Shown: positions 46,357-55,036 of the stretch, piece by piece | How the letters are laid out: the number at the start of each line of letters is the position of its first letter | Position numbering within the stretch: position 1 is the stretch's first letter | NCBI GenBank assembly: GCA_947495775.1 | Contig: CANMAQ010000012.1 | Span: 62,001 to 126,000, forward strand | DNA: 64,000 nt | Reading direction: 5' to 3' | From: Jejuia algarum | GTDB taxonomy: Bacteria > Bacteroidota > Bacteroidia > Flavobacteriales > Flavobacteriaceae | Position numbers and translations under genes: made by a program | Notes under the pieces: model-generated | What the model was told of the DNA's origin: nothing | The model's input: only the letters and a program-made list of their open reading frames with translations | The model's database searches: none

Positions 46357-47856
46357 ATGAAGCATAAAAAAACCATGATTTTAGGCCCTCTAGCTTGTAT
46401 AGCTGCTATACTTATGGCCTGTTCTGGAATTAAACAAGCAGATGCGACACCAAAAACGGTGACTAAGGCAAATACAGCAGAAACAAAAACAGACCGACCG
46501 AATCTAATTTTTTATTTGGCAGACGATCAAGACGTCTACGATTATGGTTGTTATGGCAATGAGAAAGTAAATACCTCTGCCGTAGACCGTTTGGCCAAAG
46601 AAGGGATGCTATTTACAAATGCCTTTACTGCACAGGCCATTTGTGCACCAAGCAGATCACAATTGTTCACAGGAAATTACCCTTTAAAAAATGGCTGTTT
46701 TGCCAACCATAGTGCCACGCGACCTACTATAGAAAGTGTAACGTCTAGAATGAAGAAGTTGGGTTACGAAGTGGTTTTAGCAGGAAAAAGCCATGTAAAA
46801 CCAGCTAGTGTTTACGATTGGGATCGCGAATGGGCACCAGTACCTAAAAAAGATGTACCTAGAGCTTACATTCCATTAGATAGTATGGCACATTACTTTA
46901 AAACTACAAAAACCCCATTTTGTATGTTTATCACCTCAAAATACCCACATGGAAAGTATTTTGATGTTAAAAATGCGAAGGCAGCGGATATTAAATTTTT
47001 TCCGTTTAATGAAAAAAAGAAAACCGATAAGGCCTTTGTGAAAAAGAAAGCAGGCTATTACCGAAGTATCGAAGAAGATAATACACAAATTGAAAAAGTA
47101 CTGGAATTGGTCGATAGTTATTTAGATGATAACACCTTATTTATTTACAGTGCAGATCATGGGGTGTCGGGTAAATTTACCGTAAAAGATATAGGCTTAA
47201 AAGTGCCTTTTGTAGCAAGATGGCCTAAAGTAATAAAAGCAGGAACAACATCCAATCAGTTGGTGCATTATACCGACGTTCTGCCTACGTTTATGAATAT
47301 AGCAGGAAGCAAGTCTACAGACGATATGGATGGAAAGAGTTTTTTACCTCTATTAGAAGGTAAAGATGCTCCAGTGAACACCTATGTGTACGGGGTAAGA
47401 ACGAATCAAAATATCTTAAATTCAGAAGTCTTTCCTTCAAGAATGATACGTAACACCCGCTATAAGTACATCCGTAATTTTAATTCGATTGAAGTTTTAG
47501 ATAAAAATTTAACAGGGAAACCGAATGTTGATTATTTTATAAAACGCGGCGCTACTAAATTTAAAAACGAGCCCTTAGAAGTGCTTTACGATGTACAAAA
47601 TGATCCTTTTGAACAAAAAAACTTAGCAAACGATCCCAAACTACAAGCGATTAAAGCCACCTTAAAAAAGGATTTGTTTGCTTGGATGAAAGCACAGGGC
47701 GATTTCTTAGATGACACCATAGGACACATGCCGTTAATTACCGCCAAAGGTAAAAAAGGGTTTAAGCTAGATCAAGACACACCTAGACGAAAAATTCCTG
47801 ATGCTATAAAGAACACCTTAAGCGAAGACGATTACACGATTATTAAACACTGGTAG
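46357..47856 (+). CDS. S1 formylglycine sulfatase, lipoprotein
   Basis: The 499-aa product has a lipobox LMAC near residue 22. YLADDQDVYDYGCYGNEK near 51 supplies metal ligands, the maturation motif C-A-P-S-R lies near 98, and the metal site is SADHGVSGKFTVKDIG near 268. This heparan-sulfatase (SGSH-like) layout differs from the neighbouring enzymes. The ATG at 46357 is preferred over a TTG three codons upstream because it starts the signal peptide cleanly. It is likely co-transcribed with the sulfatases on either side. Confidence 0.85.
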   Translation: MKHKKTMILGPLACIAAILMACSGIKQADATPKTVTKANTAETKTDRPNLIFYLADDQDVYDYGCYGNEKVNTSAVDRLAKEGMLFTNAFTAQAICAPSRSQLFTGNYPLKNGCFANHSATRPTIESVTSRMKKLGYEVVLAGKSHVKPASVYDWDREWAPVPKKDVPRAYIPLDSMAHYFKTTKTPFCMFITSKYPHGKYFDVKNAKAADIKFFPFNEKKKTDKAFVKKKAGYYRSIEEDNTQIEKVLELVDSYLDDNTLFIYSADHGVSGKFTVKDIGLKVPFVARWPKVIKAGTTSNQLVHYTDVLPTFMNIAGSKSTDDMDGKSFLPLLEGKDAPVNTYVYGVRTNQNILNSEVFPSRMIRNTRYKYIRNFNSIEVLDKNLTGKPNVDYFIKRGATKFKNEPLEVLYDVQNDPFEQKNLANDPKLQAIKATLKKDLFAWMKAQGDFLDDTIGHMPLITAKGKKGFKLDQDTPRRKIPDAIKNTLSEDDYTIIKHW

Positions 47857-47861
47857 AAATA

Positions 47862-49286
47862 ATGATGAACAAATTTTTAATATGTTTAAGTAGTGCAATA
47901 CTGCTTTTGGTAGCATGTAAACCCAAAGAAAACGCGGTAGTTACTCAAGAGCAGAGTCAGAATCAAAATCAAAAGCCTAAAAACGTACTCTTTATTGCTA
48001 TAGACGATTTAAGACCCGAGTTAGGATGTTATGGCGTGCCACAGGTAAAATCGCCAAACATCGATCAGTTTGCAAAAGAAGCTTTAGTCTTTAACCGCGC
48101 TTATTGTAATGTGCCTGTTTGTGGTGCTTCTAGGGCGAGTTTGCTTACGGGTATTTTACCGACTAAAACTCGTTTTATAGATTATAAAGCAAAAGCCCAA
48201 GAGGATGTACCGAATGCCAAAACATTACCAGGTGTTTTTAAAGAAGCGGGGTATACCTGTATTTCTAACGGAAAGATTTTTCATTACAACAAAGATGTTC
48301 AGGAAGCGAGTTGGAGTCAAAATCCTTGGATGCCTAAAGGTGGACATCGTGTGGCTTACGATCCTACGACCAACGATGTACTGATGAAATCTGGTAATGG
48401 CCGTATTTACGAAGCGCCAGACGTTGATGAGACGGGCTATCCAGATTATAAAATAGCACAAAAAACGATTAGTGATTTACGCCAATTTAAAGCCTCTGGG
48501 GAGTCTTTTTTTATGGCTTGCGGTTTTTTTAGACCACACATGCCATTCTATGCGCCTAAGAAATATTGGGATTTGTACGATAGAGCTGCTATTGAGATTG
48601 CAGACAATCGCGAGTTGCCAGAAAATGCACCTCGCTTGTTAAGAGGTAGTGGTGAGTTTAAAAGCTATAGCTTTGGAGACTATAAACCTAATACGGAAGC
48701 GTTTCATAAAATGATGCGTCATGGCTATTATGCCTGCGTGAGCTATGTCGATCAAATGGTAGGTGAAGTGCTTAGAGAATTGGAAGTGCTTGGTTTGGCA
48801 GAAAATACGATTGTAGTATTATGGGGTGACCACGGATGGCATTTAGGAGAACATGAATTTTGGGGCAAGCATAATACCTTACATAAAGCCTTACAAGTGC
48901 CATTAATTGTAAAAGTACCAGGGAAAGCCAAAGGGACAGCAACCAAAGCCTTGGTAGAAAGTGTTGATATTTACCCTACGCTTTGCGATTTGGCTAACGT
49001 AAAAGTGCCAGAAGACGTTATGGGAAAAAGTTTTACAGCGGTTTTGGATAACCCAAAGCAAACGTTTAGAACAAATGCCTATGCGCGTTTCAAAAAGGCG
49101 GATGCTATAGTCACCGAAGAATTTACGTATTCGTTATTCGAAAACGGAGAAGAGATGCTGTACAATTTAAAACAAGACCCTAAGGAGAATAAAAACATAG
49201 CGGGAGATGATAGCAAAAAGGCTGTACTTGAAAAAATGAGAGTAGCACTAAAAGCTAAAAAAGAATTGGCCAGTAGTTATAAATAA
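47862..49286 (+). CDS. S1 sulfatase with CxAxR maturation motif, IDS-like, lipoprotein
   Basis: The 474-aa product has a lipobox LVAC near residue 19. The IDS-like opening NVLFIAIDDLRPELGCYG starts near 41. The maturation motif is C-G-A-S-R near 87; CxAxR is an accepted variant of CxPxR. The metal site is WGDHGWHLGEHE near 321. It ends the sulfatase trio and the plus-strand run before the accessory island. A shared hairpin at 49317-49362 separates it from the convergent kinase gene. Confidence 0.86.
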   Translation: MMNKFLICLSSAILLLVACKPKENAVVTQEQSQNQNQKPKNVLFIAIDDLRPELGCYGVPQVKSPNIDQFAKEALVFNRAYCNVPVCGASRASLLTGILPTKTRFIDYKAKAQEDVPNAKTLPGVFKEAGYTCISNGKIFHYNKDVQEASWSQNPWMPKGGHRVAYDPTTNDVLMKSGNGRIYEAPDVDETGYPDYKIAQKTISDLRQFKASGESFFMACGFFRPHMPFYAPKKYWDLYDRAAIEIADNRELPENAPRLLRGSGEFKSYSFGDYKPNTEAFHKMMRHGYYACVSYVDQMVGEVLRELEVLGLAENTIVVLWGDHGWHLGEHEFWGKHNTLHKALQVPLIVKVPGKAKGTATKALVESVDIYPTLCDLANVKVPEDVMGKSFTAVLDNPKQTFRTNAYARFKKADAIVTEEFTYSLFENGEEMLYNLKQDPKENKNIAGDDSKKAVLEKMRVALKAKKELASSYK

Positions 49287-49316
49287 AACACAGTTGGGTA
49301 GATTGATAAAACAAAT

Positions 49317-49362
49317 ACGCTAAAGTGCCGTAGCCTTTAATTGGTTAAAAGGCCTTTAGCGT
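49317..49362. terminator. Bidirectional hairpin between convergent genes
   Basis: ACGCTAAAG (49317-49325) and GCCTTT (49333-49338) pair with AAAGGC and CTTTAGCGT (49348-49362), leaving a 7-nt bulge. It covers the stop codon of the minus-strand kinase gene. The T tract is weak on the plus side. Confidence 0.5.
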
Positions 49363-50637
49363 GTTTACAATATCCGAAAAACCAGGACGTGTGCTAACCG
49401 TTTTTGCAGTACAATTGGCAATGAGTGCCTGCCATTTATGTTGAAGCGCTTCAGACAGATCAGACTGTTCCAATAGATCTTCTAATAAACAGCCATAGGC
49501 GCTAACCTCAATACGTTCAATATTATGCGCTATAGGTGTATTGGTATCATAAAACGATGCCGCACCAAAATCACCCAAAAGGCAATCCGCAGTAGCATCT
49601 ACCAATATATTATGCGCGTAAAGATCACCATGATTAATACCTTTTTGATGTAATTGTTGGGCAACAGCAGCGATACTTTTGGCAATTTTCAATATATCGG
49701 CATGACTAAAACTAGAGGTGTCGTCAAAAACATCTCGGGTACAGCTCTCTAAACTCGGTGGGTTGCCTAAGTTCTTAAAAGACGTCCCTATAAGTTTTAA
49801 AACCAAACCATTTTTAGCCTCTGGGTGTTTGCTTATTTTTCCCAAAACAGGAATTAAATTGGGATGTGCACCCGCTAAAATGGAGGCTTTCATTTCGTCT
49901 TCTGGTAAGCCATCGCTTGTTACTGCACCTTTAAAAATTTTGATGGCAACATCTTTTGATTTAGAAATCCAATGTGCTTTAGAGATAAACCCGGAAGCAC
50001 CTTCACCTAACAACGTGTCGATAGCGAAATCGTCCCAATCAAACGTGCTTATAGCGGACTGTGATTTTGGAGTATAGGCCGCAGGATTGCCTCCAAAGGC
50101 CACCCAAGATAAACGCGGCAATTCAAAAAGCCAGTCAGGTATGGATTGCAGTGCATTCGCAGAGAGTCTTAGTAATTCTAAATTTATACAGTTGGCCATT
50201 TCAGCAGGGAGTGCTTTAATCCGATTTCCAGCCAAGGCACATTTTTGAAGTAAATGGCAATGCCCTATACTTTTTGGTAACACCTCAATTTTATTATCGG
50301 TAAGGATGAGCCATCTTAATAAAGGCGGAAAGGCCTGCTCTGGTACGGTTGTAATGGCATTCGACTTAAAACCAATCATACTCAAGGCTGGACATTTTGC
50401 CAATACAGTAGGGAAAACAGTAAAGTTGTTCTTGGCAAAGAAGATGATTTTTAGCTTTTTTAATTGCGAAATGCTATCAGGTAGGGTAGACATGGCGTTA
50501 TCCGATAAATCCAATACCTCTAAAGTATCAGCAAGACTTAAAATCTCTTCAGGAAATTCAGTTAAACCACAGGCTAATTTTAAGCGTTTTGTTCCAACGA
50601 GTGTACCAGATTTTAAGGCTTCTAATGTATGTACCAT
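49345..50637 (-). CDS. Leucine-rich-repeat protein fused to a Ser/Thr protein kinase domain
   Basis: The 430-aa product has no signal peptide and is probably cytoplasmic. Residues 1 to about 195 are LRRs of the LxxLxLxxNxLxxLP type, with eight or so repeats (SLADTLEVLDLSDNAMSTLP and following). Residues about 205-430 form a eukaryotic-like kinase with a glycine-rich loop GEGASGF, VAIKIF Lys, catalytic HGDLYAHN and metal-binding GDFG, so it looks active. The Arg of the usual HRD is Gly. I chose the ATG at 50637 because the 19 upstream codons carry no homologous sequence and the LRR begins right after. It shows no link to polysaccharide degradation. Target and role are unknown. Confidence 0.78.
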   Translation of the reverse strand: MVHTLEALKSGTLVGTKRLKLACGLTEFPEEILSLADTLEVLDLSDNAMSTLPDSISQLKKLKIIFFAKNNFTVFPTVLAKCPALSMIGFKSNAITTVPEQAFPPLLRWLILTDNKIEVLPKSIGHCHLLQKCALAGNRIKALPAEMANCINLELLRLSANALQSIPDWLFELPRLSWVAFGGNPAAYTPKSQSAISTFDWDDFAIDTLLGEGASGFISKAHWISKSKDVAIKIFKGAVTSDGLPEDEMKASILAGAHPNLIPVLGKISKHPEAKNGLVLKLIGTSFKNLGNPPSLESCTRDVFDDTSSFSHADILKIAKSIAAVAQQLHQKGINHGDLYAHNILVDATADCLLGDFGAASFYDTNTPIAHNIERIEVSAYGCLLEDLLEQSDLSEALQHKWQALIANCTAKTVSTRPGFSDIVNTLKAF

Positions 50638-50869
50638 GTTTATCGATATAATTGGCTGCAAACATAAGGCATTAAATGGTGTTAGAAATAACAAATGGAT
50701 AAATAAAGCTGAAGGTTATGCTGTGATTTTGTAGGTGATTTTAGGTGTTTTTTTGAGGTAGGGTGGTTTGTTTGTGGGGAAAGTGTTATTTTGGTGGGGG
50801 AGTAAGTATGCTTACGGATGCTATTCGCATTTTAAACGATTTAGAAAAGTTTAAAACAAAATTAGAATT
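50638..50869. other. Divergent intergenic region with GT-rich patch
   Basis: This 232-bp gap lies between the minus-strand kinase gene and the DUF1877-type gene. It should hold both promoters, but I see no clear TAnnTTTG. A G/T-rich patch at about 50759-50800 stands out against the AT-rich surroundings. Confidence 0.4.
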
Positions 50870-51373
50870 ATGGGAATGATTGGGAATATCATCAGAGTGT
50901 CTCAAGAACAACTGAATAGCTTTTTGGAAAACTCTGAAACTCTTGAAAATAAAATTTATGAAGAGGAGAGTTATGAGGCGGAATGGTTTCTTGATTTGGA
51001 TAAATCTTGGGACGGTATAAATTATATTTTAACTGGAAATATAGTTGGAGCAATAGAAAACGAACCTAATGAATTGCAAAGAGCGCTTTTTAGTTTTCAA
51101 ATTATTGATGAAGAACAAGATCTTGGATATGGGCCTGCTCATTATCTAAATCCGAGTCAAGTAAAAGCGACAAATTCTGAATTGGAAAAAATTACAGGTG
51201 GACTTTTGAAAAGTAAAATCAACGGTTCAACAATGAACGAAATTGGTATTTATCCTGAAATTTGGATGGAATCAGAATCCCGTGAATTTTTAATTGAGAG
51301 TTTTAAAGCTTTTAAAGCGTTTTATAAAAAGGCCTCTGAAAATAACGAAGCTATAATTACATATTTGAGTTAA
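50870..51373 (+). CDS. DUF1877-type (YfbM-like) protein
   Basis: The 167-aa soluble protein has no signal peptide. The MGMIGNIIRVSQEQLNSFL start, a WFLDLDKSWDGINYILTG segment near 40-57 and the LGYGPAHYLNPSQV segment near 84-97 match the DUF1877 pattern I know. The family's function is unknown to me, and members often sit among small accessory genes. The ATG at 50870 begins the conserved N-terminus. Confidence 0.7.
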   Translation: MGMIGNIIRVSQEQLNSFLENSETLENKIYEEESYEAEWFLDLDKSWDGINYILTGNIVGAIENEPNELQRALFSFQIIDEEQDLGYGPAHYLNPSQVKATNSELEKITGGLLKSKINGSTMNEIGIYPEIWMESESREFLIESFKAFKAFYKKASENNEAIITYLS

Positions 51374-51483
51374 AAAATGTTTAATCTCATTGTAATAATG
51401 AAGTTTCGCTTTGTCAAGGTTAGCTTTATAATGGGACATTACGCAACGGTTGTGAAATTTTAAGAGCTATCTATATATTAAAT

Positions 51484-51756
51484 ATGAAAGAAGTTGTATT
51501 AAAAAAGATTTCAGTTCTATTAGTTTTTTTAGTTCTTCTAATTTTGATCTGTGTATTAATAATAGTTCTTAATTTTAAAGCTGTGATTGACCCTTTTGGT
51601 TATCAATTCATGGCAATGATTATTGGGATTGGATTTGGAATAATAGGACTATTTGTTGACTTTGTTTTATCTTTAACGATCGAAAATAAAATAGTACTAA
51701 ACATAACAGAACTGTTATTGGTGAGTCTATTTTTAGTTATAGTATGTCCAAAATAA
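51484..51756 (+). CDS. Small integral membrane protein
   Basis: The 90-aa hydrophobic protein has about three predicted membrane segments (residues 7-30, 38-60 and 71-88) and a positively charged N-terminus. I do not recognise a family. Flanking gaps of 110 and 139 bp leave its transcription unit unclear. Confidence 0.45.
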   Translation: MKEVVLKKISVLLVFLVLLILICVLIIVLNFKAVIDPFGYQFMAMIIGIGFGIIGLFVDFVLSLTIENKIVLNITELLLVSLFLVIVCPK

Positions 51757-51866
51757 ATGCAATACCAACAGGGGAGCATATGGAGAGACAGTTAAGTTCT
51801 ATTGATATTTTACGTTCAGAATAATAATAAAATAATTGCTGTTTTGAAAACTATAAAACCACTATG

Positions 51867-51957
51867 TAGACTTACAAAACGAAAAACATAAATTGATGAT
51901 TTGCACTTTATATTCTCATAAATTAGGTTTCGAAAAATTACAAGAAATTTTGAAGGA
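51867..51957 (+). repeat. 91-bp direct repeat, copy 1
   Basis: This is identical base for base to 53446-53536, 1579 bp downstream. It covers the start region and first 20 codons of the DUF4272-type gene. Identity stops abruptly at both edges, which indicates a recent duplication or recombination. Confidence 0.95.
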
Positions 51958-51976
51958 TTATATGGTGAATAAATGA
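51896..51976 (+). pseudogene. Truncated 5' remnant of the DUF4272-type gene
   Basis: From the ATG, 20 codons equal the N-terminus of the intact gene at 53475 (MICTLYSHKLGFEKLQEILK), then DYMVNK and a stop. Only the 5' end survives. It is best read as the scar of a partial duplication, or of a full copy that lost its 3' part. Confidence 0.75.
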
Positions 51977-52020
51977 TTTTATCCATAAAACACGAATATT
52001 TGTTATTGTAAGCTAAAAAT

Positions 52021-52239
52021 ATGAACTACAAATTGTATCAAATACTGGCAGGTATATTCAGTATATACTTCTTTTACGCTTCATATAAAGGCTTACCATC
52101 TCTATTAAGTAATTATGTTAGATATTTCGGATTCAAAAAAAGTACAGTAACTTTGGATAGAGTATATAATGGCTTTATAGGGGTGTTTTTGATTGTTTTG
52201 ATATTCGTTTTGGAAATAAAATCCAGATCTCTTACTTGA
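52021..52239 (+). CDS. Small membrane protein, unrecognised
   Basis: The 72-aa protein has two predicted membrane segments (residues 4-22 and 49-66) joined by a polar loop. The stop lies 4 bp before the next ATG, supporting co-transcription. No family is recognised. Confidence 0.45.
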   Translation: MNYKLYQILAGIFSIYFFYASYKGLPSLLSNYVRYFGFKKSTVTLDRVYNGFIGVFLIVLIFVLEIKSRSLT

Positions 52240-52243
52240 ATTA

Positions 52244-52735
52244 ATGATTAGTTTTGACAACATAAAAGAGCATATAATTGACTTAAATGATTTTCAATTA
52301 AAATGGCGGTTTACGGATACAAATTATAACCTTTTACCTGAAGCGCATTTAGAACAATTAATGCCATTAAATAAAGAGGCTTCCACTTTTTTATGGCGCC
52401 ATATACTAACAGTTGATTTGCATAAAGATATACCTTTTAAAAAAGGCTTTTTTAAATCTATAGATAAAGCGAAACTGTCTGATGTTAACACATCTGAAAT
52501 AAAAAAATGGCTCTATCAGAGAGGCTTTTCGTTTGATAAAGAAGTTTACCTGTCTTGGCAACCTGAAGAAGCAATGGTAGTTCCTTGGAAAATTTTGATT
52601 AAGTATTTTGATGATTTCTACTATAGTGGTTCTGATGATTTAACAGTCATCGATGCATCTCTTCATTGGGCGTTGTTATTTTATCACGAATCAGAAATAT
52701 ATTTTGGATCAAATGAAAAACATAGGCCTTCATAA
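52244..52735 (+). CDS. Hypothetical soluble protein
   Basis: The 163-aa product has no signal peptide or membrane segment. It is rich in Trp and other aromatic residues (LKWRFTD near 18, FLWRHIL near 49, WQPEEAMVVPWKI near 105), with an acidic FDDFYYSGSDDLTV stretch near 122. It is loosely reminiscent of DUF2947-type proteins, but I would not assign it. It follows the 72-aa gene by 4 bp. Confidence 0.5.
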   Translation: MISFDNIKEHIIDLNDFQLKWRFTDTNYNLLPEAHLEQLMPLNKEASTFLWRHILTVDLHKDIPFKKGFFKSIDKAKLSDVNTSEIKKWLYQRGFSFDKEVYLSWQPEEAMVVPWKILIKYFDDFYYSGSDDLTVIDASLHWALLFYHESEIYFGSNEKHRPS

Positions 52736-52797
52736 AATTTTAAGAAGATTAATTTTTTATATTAACATCTTTAAAGATTTAGAAAACCACATTAACA

Positions 52798-53352
52798 TTG
52801 AAAAAAGCATACCTTTTTAAATCAGAGCGGTTAGGGTTTCGCAATTGGGTGGAAAGCGATTTGAAAATGTTAGAAATCTTGAATTCAGATGTAGATGTCA
52901 TGGAACATTTCCCGAAAACTTTGGATAAGAAAGACAATGAAGTACTACTACAAAAACTAAAATGGCATTATCAAACACATAGCTACACGTATTTCGCAAC
53001 AGAGATTTTAGAGAGCGGAGGATTCATTGGATTTATAGGTTTGGCGTTTCAAGATTACCAAACGGAATTCACGCCTGCAATTGATATTGGTTGGCGATTA
53101 AAAAAAAGTGCTTGGGGAAAGGGTTTTGCAACCGAGGGCGCTAAAAAGTGTCTTGATTTTGGGTTTAATGTGCTGAATTTGGATAAAATAATCTCAACGT
53201 GTACGGGGAATAATTCTAAATCAGAAAACGTCATGAAAAAAATAGGAATGCGAAAACTAGGTGAATTTAATCATCCTAGACTAAAAGAATATCCAGAATA
53301 TGAAACATGTATTTGTTACGAAATCTATAAGAACATGTGGCAAAAAGAATAG
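52798..53352 (+). CDS. GNAT N-acetyltransferase, RimJ/RimL type
   Basis: The 184-aa product follows the GNAT plan: LKSERLGFRNW-like start (KSERLGFRNW at 8-17), DIGWRLKKSAWGKGFATEGAKKCLDFGF near 95-122 containing the acetyl-CoA pyrophosphate-binding loop, and a STCTGNNSKSENVMKKIGM segment near 134-152. It acetylates an amine of unknown identity, for example a protein N-terminus or small molecule. The start appears to be TTG at 52798, since no ATG lies upstream of the conserved N-terminus. Confidence 0.82.
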   Translation: MKKAYLFKSERLGFRNWVESDLKMLEILNSDVDVMEHFPKTLDKKDNEVLLQKLKWHYQTHSYTYFATEILESGGFIGFIGLAFQDYQTEFTPAIDIGWRLKKSAWGKGFATEGAKKCLDFGFNVLNLDKIISTCTGNNSKSENVMKKIGMRKLGEFNHPRLKEYPEYETCICYEIYKNMWQKE

Positions 53353-53445
53353 TAGGGTTCATGTTCTAATTAACTTTGATTTTGAAATGAAAAAGGTTGT
53401 AAAAATACCAGTCGAATATTACGAACTGGATTAAAAAAAACTAAT

Positions 53446-53536
53446 TAGACTTACAAAACGAAAAACATAAATTGATGATTTGCACTTTATATTCTCATAA
53501 ATTAGGTTTCGAAAAATTACAAGAAATTTTGAAGGA
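53446..53536 (+). repeat. 91-bp direct repeat, copy 2 (intact gene side)
   Basis: This is a perfect copy of 51867-51957. Here the repeat leads into the full-length DUF4272-type gene, so this is the parental or retained copy. Confidence 0.95.
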
Positions 53537-54698
53537 AAGTTTTCCTAAAGGGAAACTAACGCCTTTGAAGCAGGATGCTTCGGGTGAAATAACGATAGAA
53601 CTCAAAGGAGGTCTTTTCTCAGCCAGTAGTAAATTGAAATTTTTATATAGAGAAAGAAAACAACCAAGTTACAGAATACATGAAGGAACACAATGTCCCT
53701 TAAATGAAAATTTAAAAGGGTTGTATAGCTTTGTAGCCTCTCTACCATCAAATAATGAGAGTGTAAAAGGGTTGTTTTTACAAAAAATACAAACTTTAAA
53801 TGCCGAATTTTCGATTCAACAAGAAAAAGGTCAAATTAAAAATTTAGCCGACATCATTAAAAAAATAGCAACCGCTTTCGAAGCTGTCATTTTTGCGCAA
53901 CCTGATACCGTCATTTCAAAATCAGATGCGCAACATTTTTTGGATGCCAACGGACATTTAATTATAGATCAAAATGGGAATTGTGACATTGATACTTTAA
54001 AAGTGAATATTGAATCTAAGTACTATGACGGCGATCAGGATAATGTTTCAGAAGAACAAGTAAAGCGAAAGGAAAAAAATGAAGTTATTTTAAAAAATAA
54101 AGGACTTAAAGTAAATTATAATTTACCTTTTATTGAAAGCGAAAGTGAGACACAAATACGATCTGTAAAAGAAATTGCAGAACGAATAACCATTTTAACA
54201 GTTACTAATTCTGTTGCATTCAATCAGATGTCTGGACCTGAAGCCGTGCTTTATTTAGTTGAAAATAACATATCTGAACTACTGACACCCAAAGAAAAAG
54301 ACTTTCTTCAGGATCCTACAGAAGATAAAAAAAATCAAGAAACTTGGAAATGTGAAGGTATTTGGACTTTAATGTGGGCACTTAACATTGTTGAAGACCT
54401 TGGTTTTCCTAATGAAATGGCTGATTTAAATACGATTCCGTTTGAGAAATACCCTATTGGAAATGGTAAAAAACCTCTTGATTTTATAAATACTCAATTT
54501 CAAATAAGAACAAAAGCTGAAATATTAGATGCGAATGATCTTTATTACAGAATAGATTGGGCTTGTGTTGATGCAAGAATAAATGGTAGCGCTACAGCAG
54601 AAGTTAATAGTGGAGTGGTTTATGAAAGGCATTACGCCTTAAATTGGTTGATACATCATTTTGATGAAGCTTGGGATGATGTGAGTTGTGATACCTAA
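53475..54698 (+). CDS. DUF4272-type protein
   Basis: The 407-aa soluble protein has no signal peptide. An N-terminal region of about 200 residues is followed by a C-terminal part with SVKEIAERITILTVTNSVAFN, LLTPKEKDFL, WKCEGIWTLMWALNIVEDLGFP and an NDLYYRIDWACVDARIN segment, which match DUF4272 as I know it. Its function is unknown. Its first 20 codons are duplicated 1.6 kb upstream. The ATG at 53475 is chosen over the TTG one codon before. Confidence 0.72.
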   Translation: MICTLYSHKLGFEKLQEILKESFPKGKLTPLKQDASGEITIELKGGLFSASSKLKFLYRERKQPSYRIHEGTQCPLNENLKGLYSFVASLPSNNESVKGLFLQKIQTLNAEFSIQQEKGQIKNLADIIKKIATAFEAVIFAQPDTVISKSDAQHFLDANGHLIIDQNGNCDIDTLKVNIESKYYDGDQDNVSEEQVKRKEKNEVILKNKGLKVNYNLPFIESESETQIRSVKEIAERITILTVTNSVAFNQMSGPEAVLYLVENNISELLTPKEKDFLQDPTEDKKNQETWKCEGIWTLMWALNIVEDLGFPNEMADLNTIPFEKYPIGNGKKPLDFINTQFQIRTKAEILDANDLYYRIDWACVDARINGSATAEVNSGVVYERHYALNWLIHHFDEAWDDVSCDT

Positions 54699-55036
54699 AA
54701 AGTTGTGAGACGGGAAAATAAACGATACTCAAGTACTACTTTATAGAAATGGAAATATAAAGCCCTTTTTTATAGATTTCTTTGTTAGCGCATTATTTCA
54801 CAAGTAAAGTTTTGATTTTAAACTGATTGTATGTTGATTTTTGGCTAACGAGAAGAAGGATTTAATACATATAATGTCGCTGGTATTTTGACTTGGTCAA
54901 TTTTGAAGGCGTTCCCATATTGGAGACGCATAAATCTTTTATTTAAAAAGCGCATTAGGTATGATTTTTGATTATAGGTAGAGCTTTGCTACAACGCAAG
55001 GCAAAAAGCATCCGTTTTAACCCACTCTCAAAAGTT
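54699..55036. other. Intergenic region, no gene seen
   Basis: The 338 bp between the DUF4272-type gene and the heparinase-like gene hold no convincing ORF or RNA. A 19-nt stretch at 54850-54868 is identical to codons of the first GH78 gene (7262-7280) and could be a scar. It should include the promoter of the downstream gene, but no clear -7 motif is visible. Confidence 0.5.

Noticed and set aside
49718..50077. Plus-strand ORF of 119 codons inside the kinase gene
   Set aside because: It is antisense to a gene with intact LRR and kinase motifs. The same reasoning removes all other reverse-frame ORFs inside the large enzymes.
50808..50879. A 23-codon ORF ending in the start of the DUF1877-type gene
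   Set aside because: It is too short, has no recognisable sequence, and overlaps the next start out of frame. A leader peptide is possible but unsupported.
54784..54849. GTTAGC and GCTAAC as a possible attachment or inverted-repeat pair at the island edge
   Set aside because: It is only six bases long, with no matching copy at the other island edge and no integrase or transposase.
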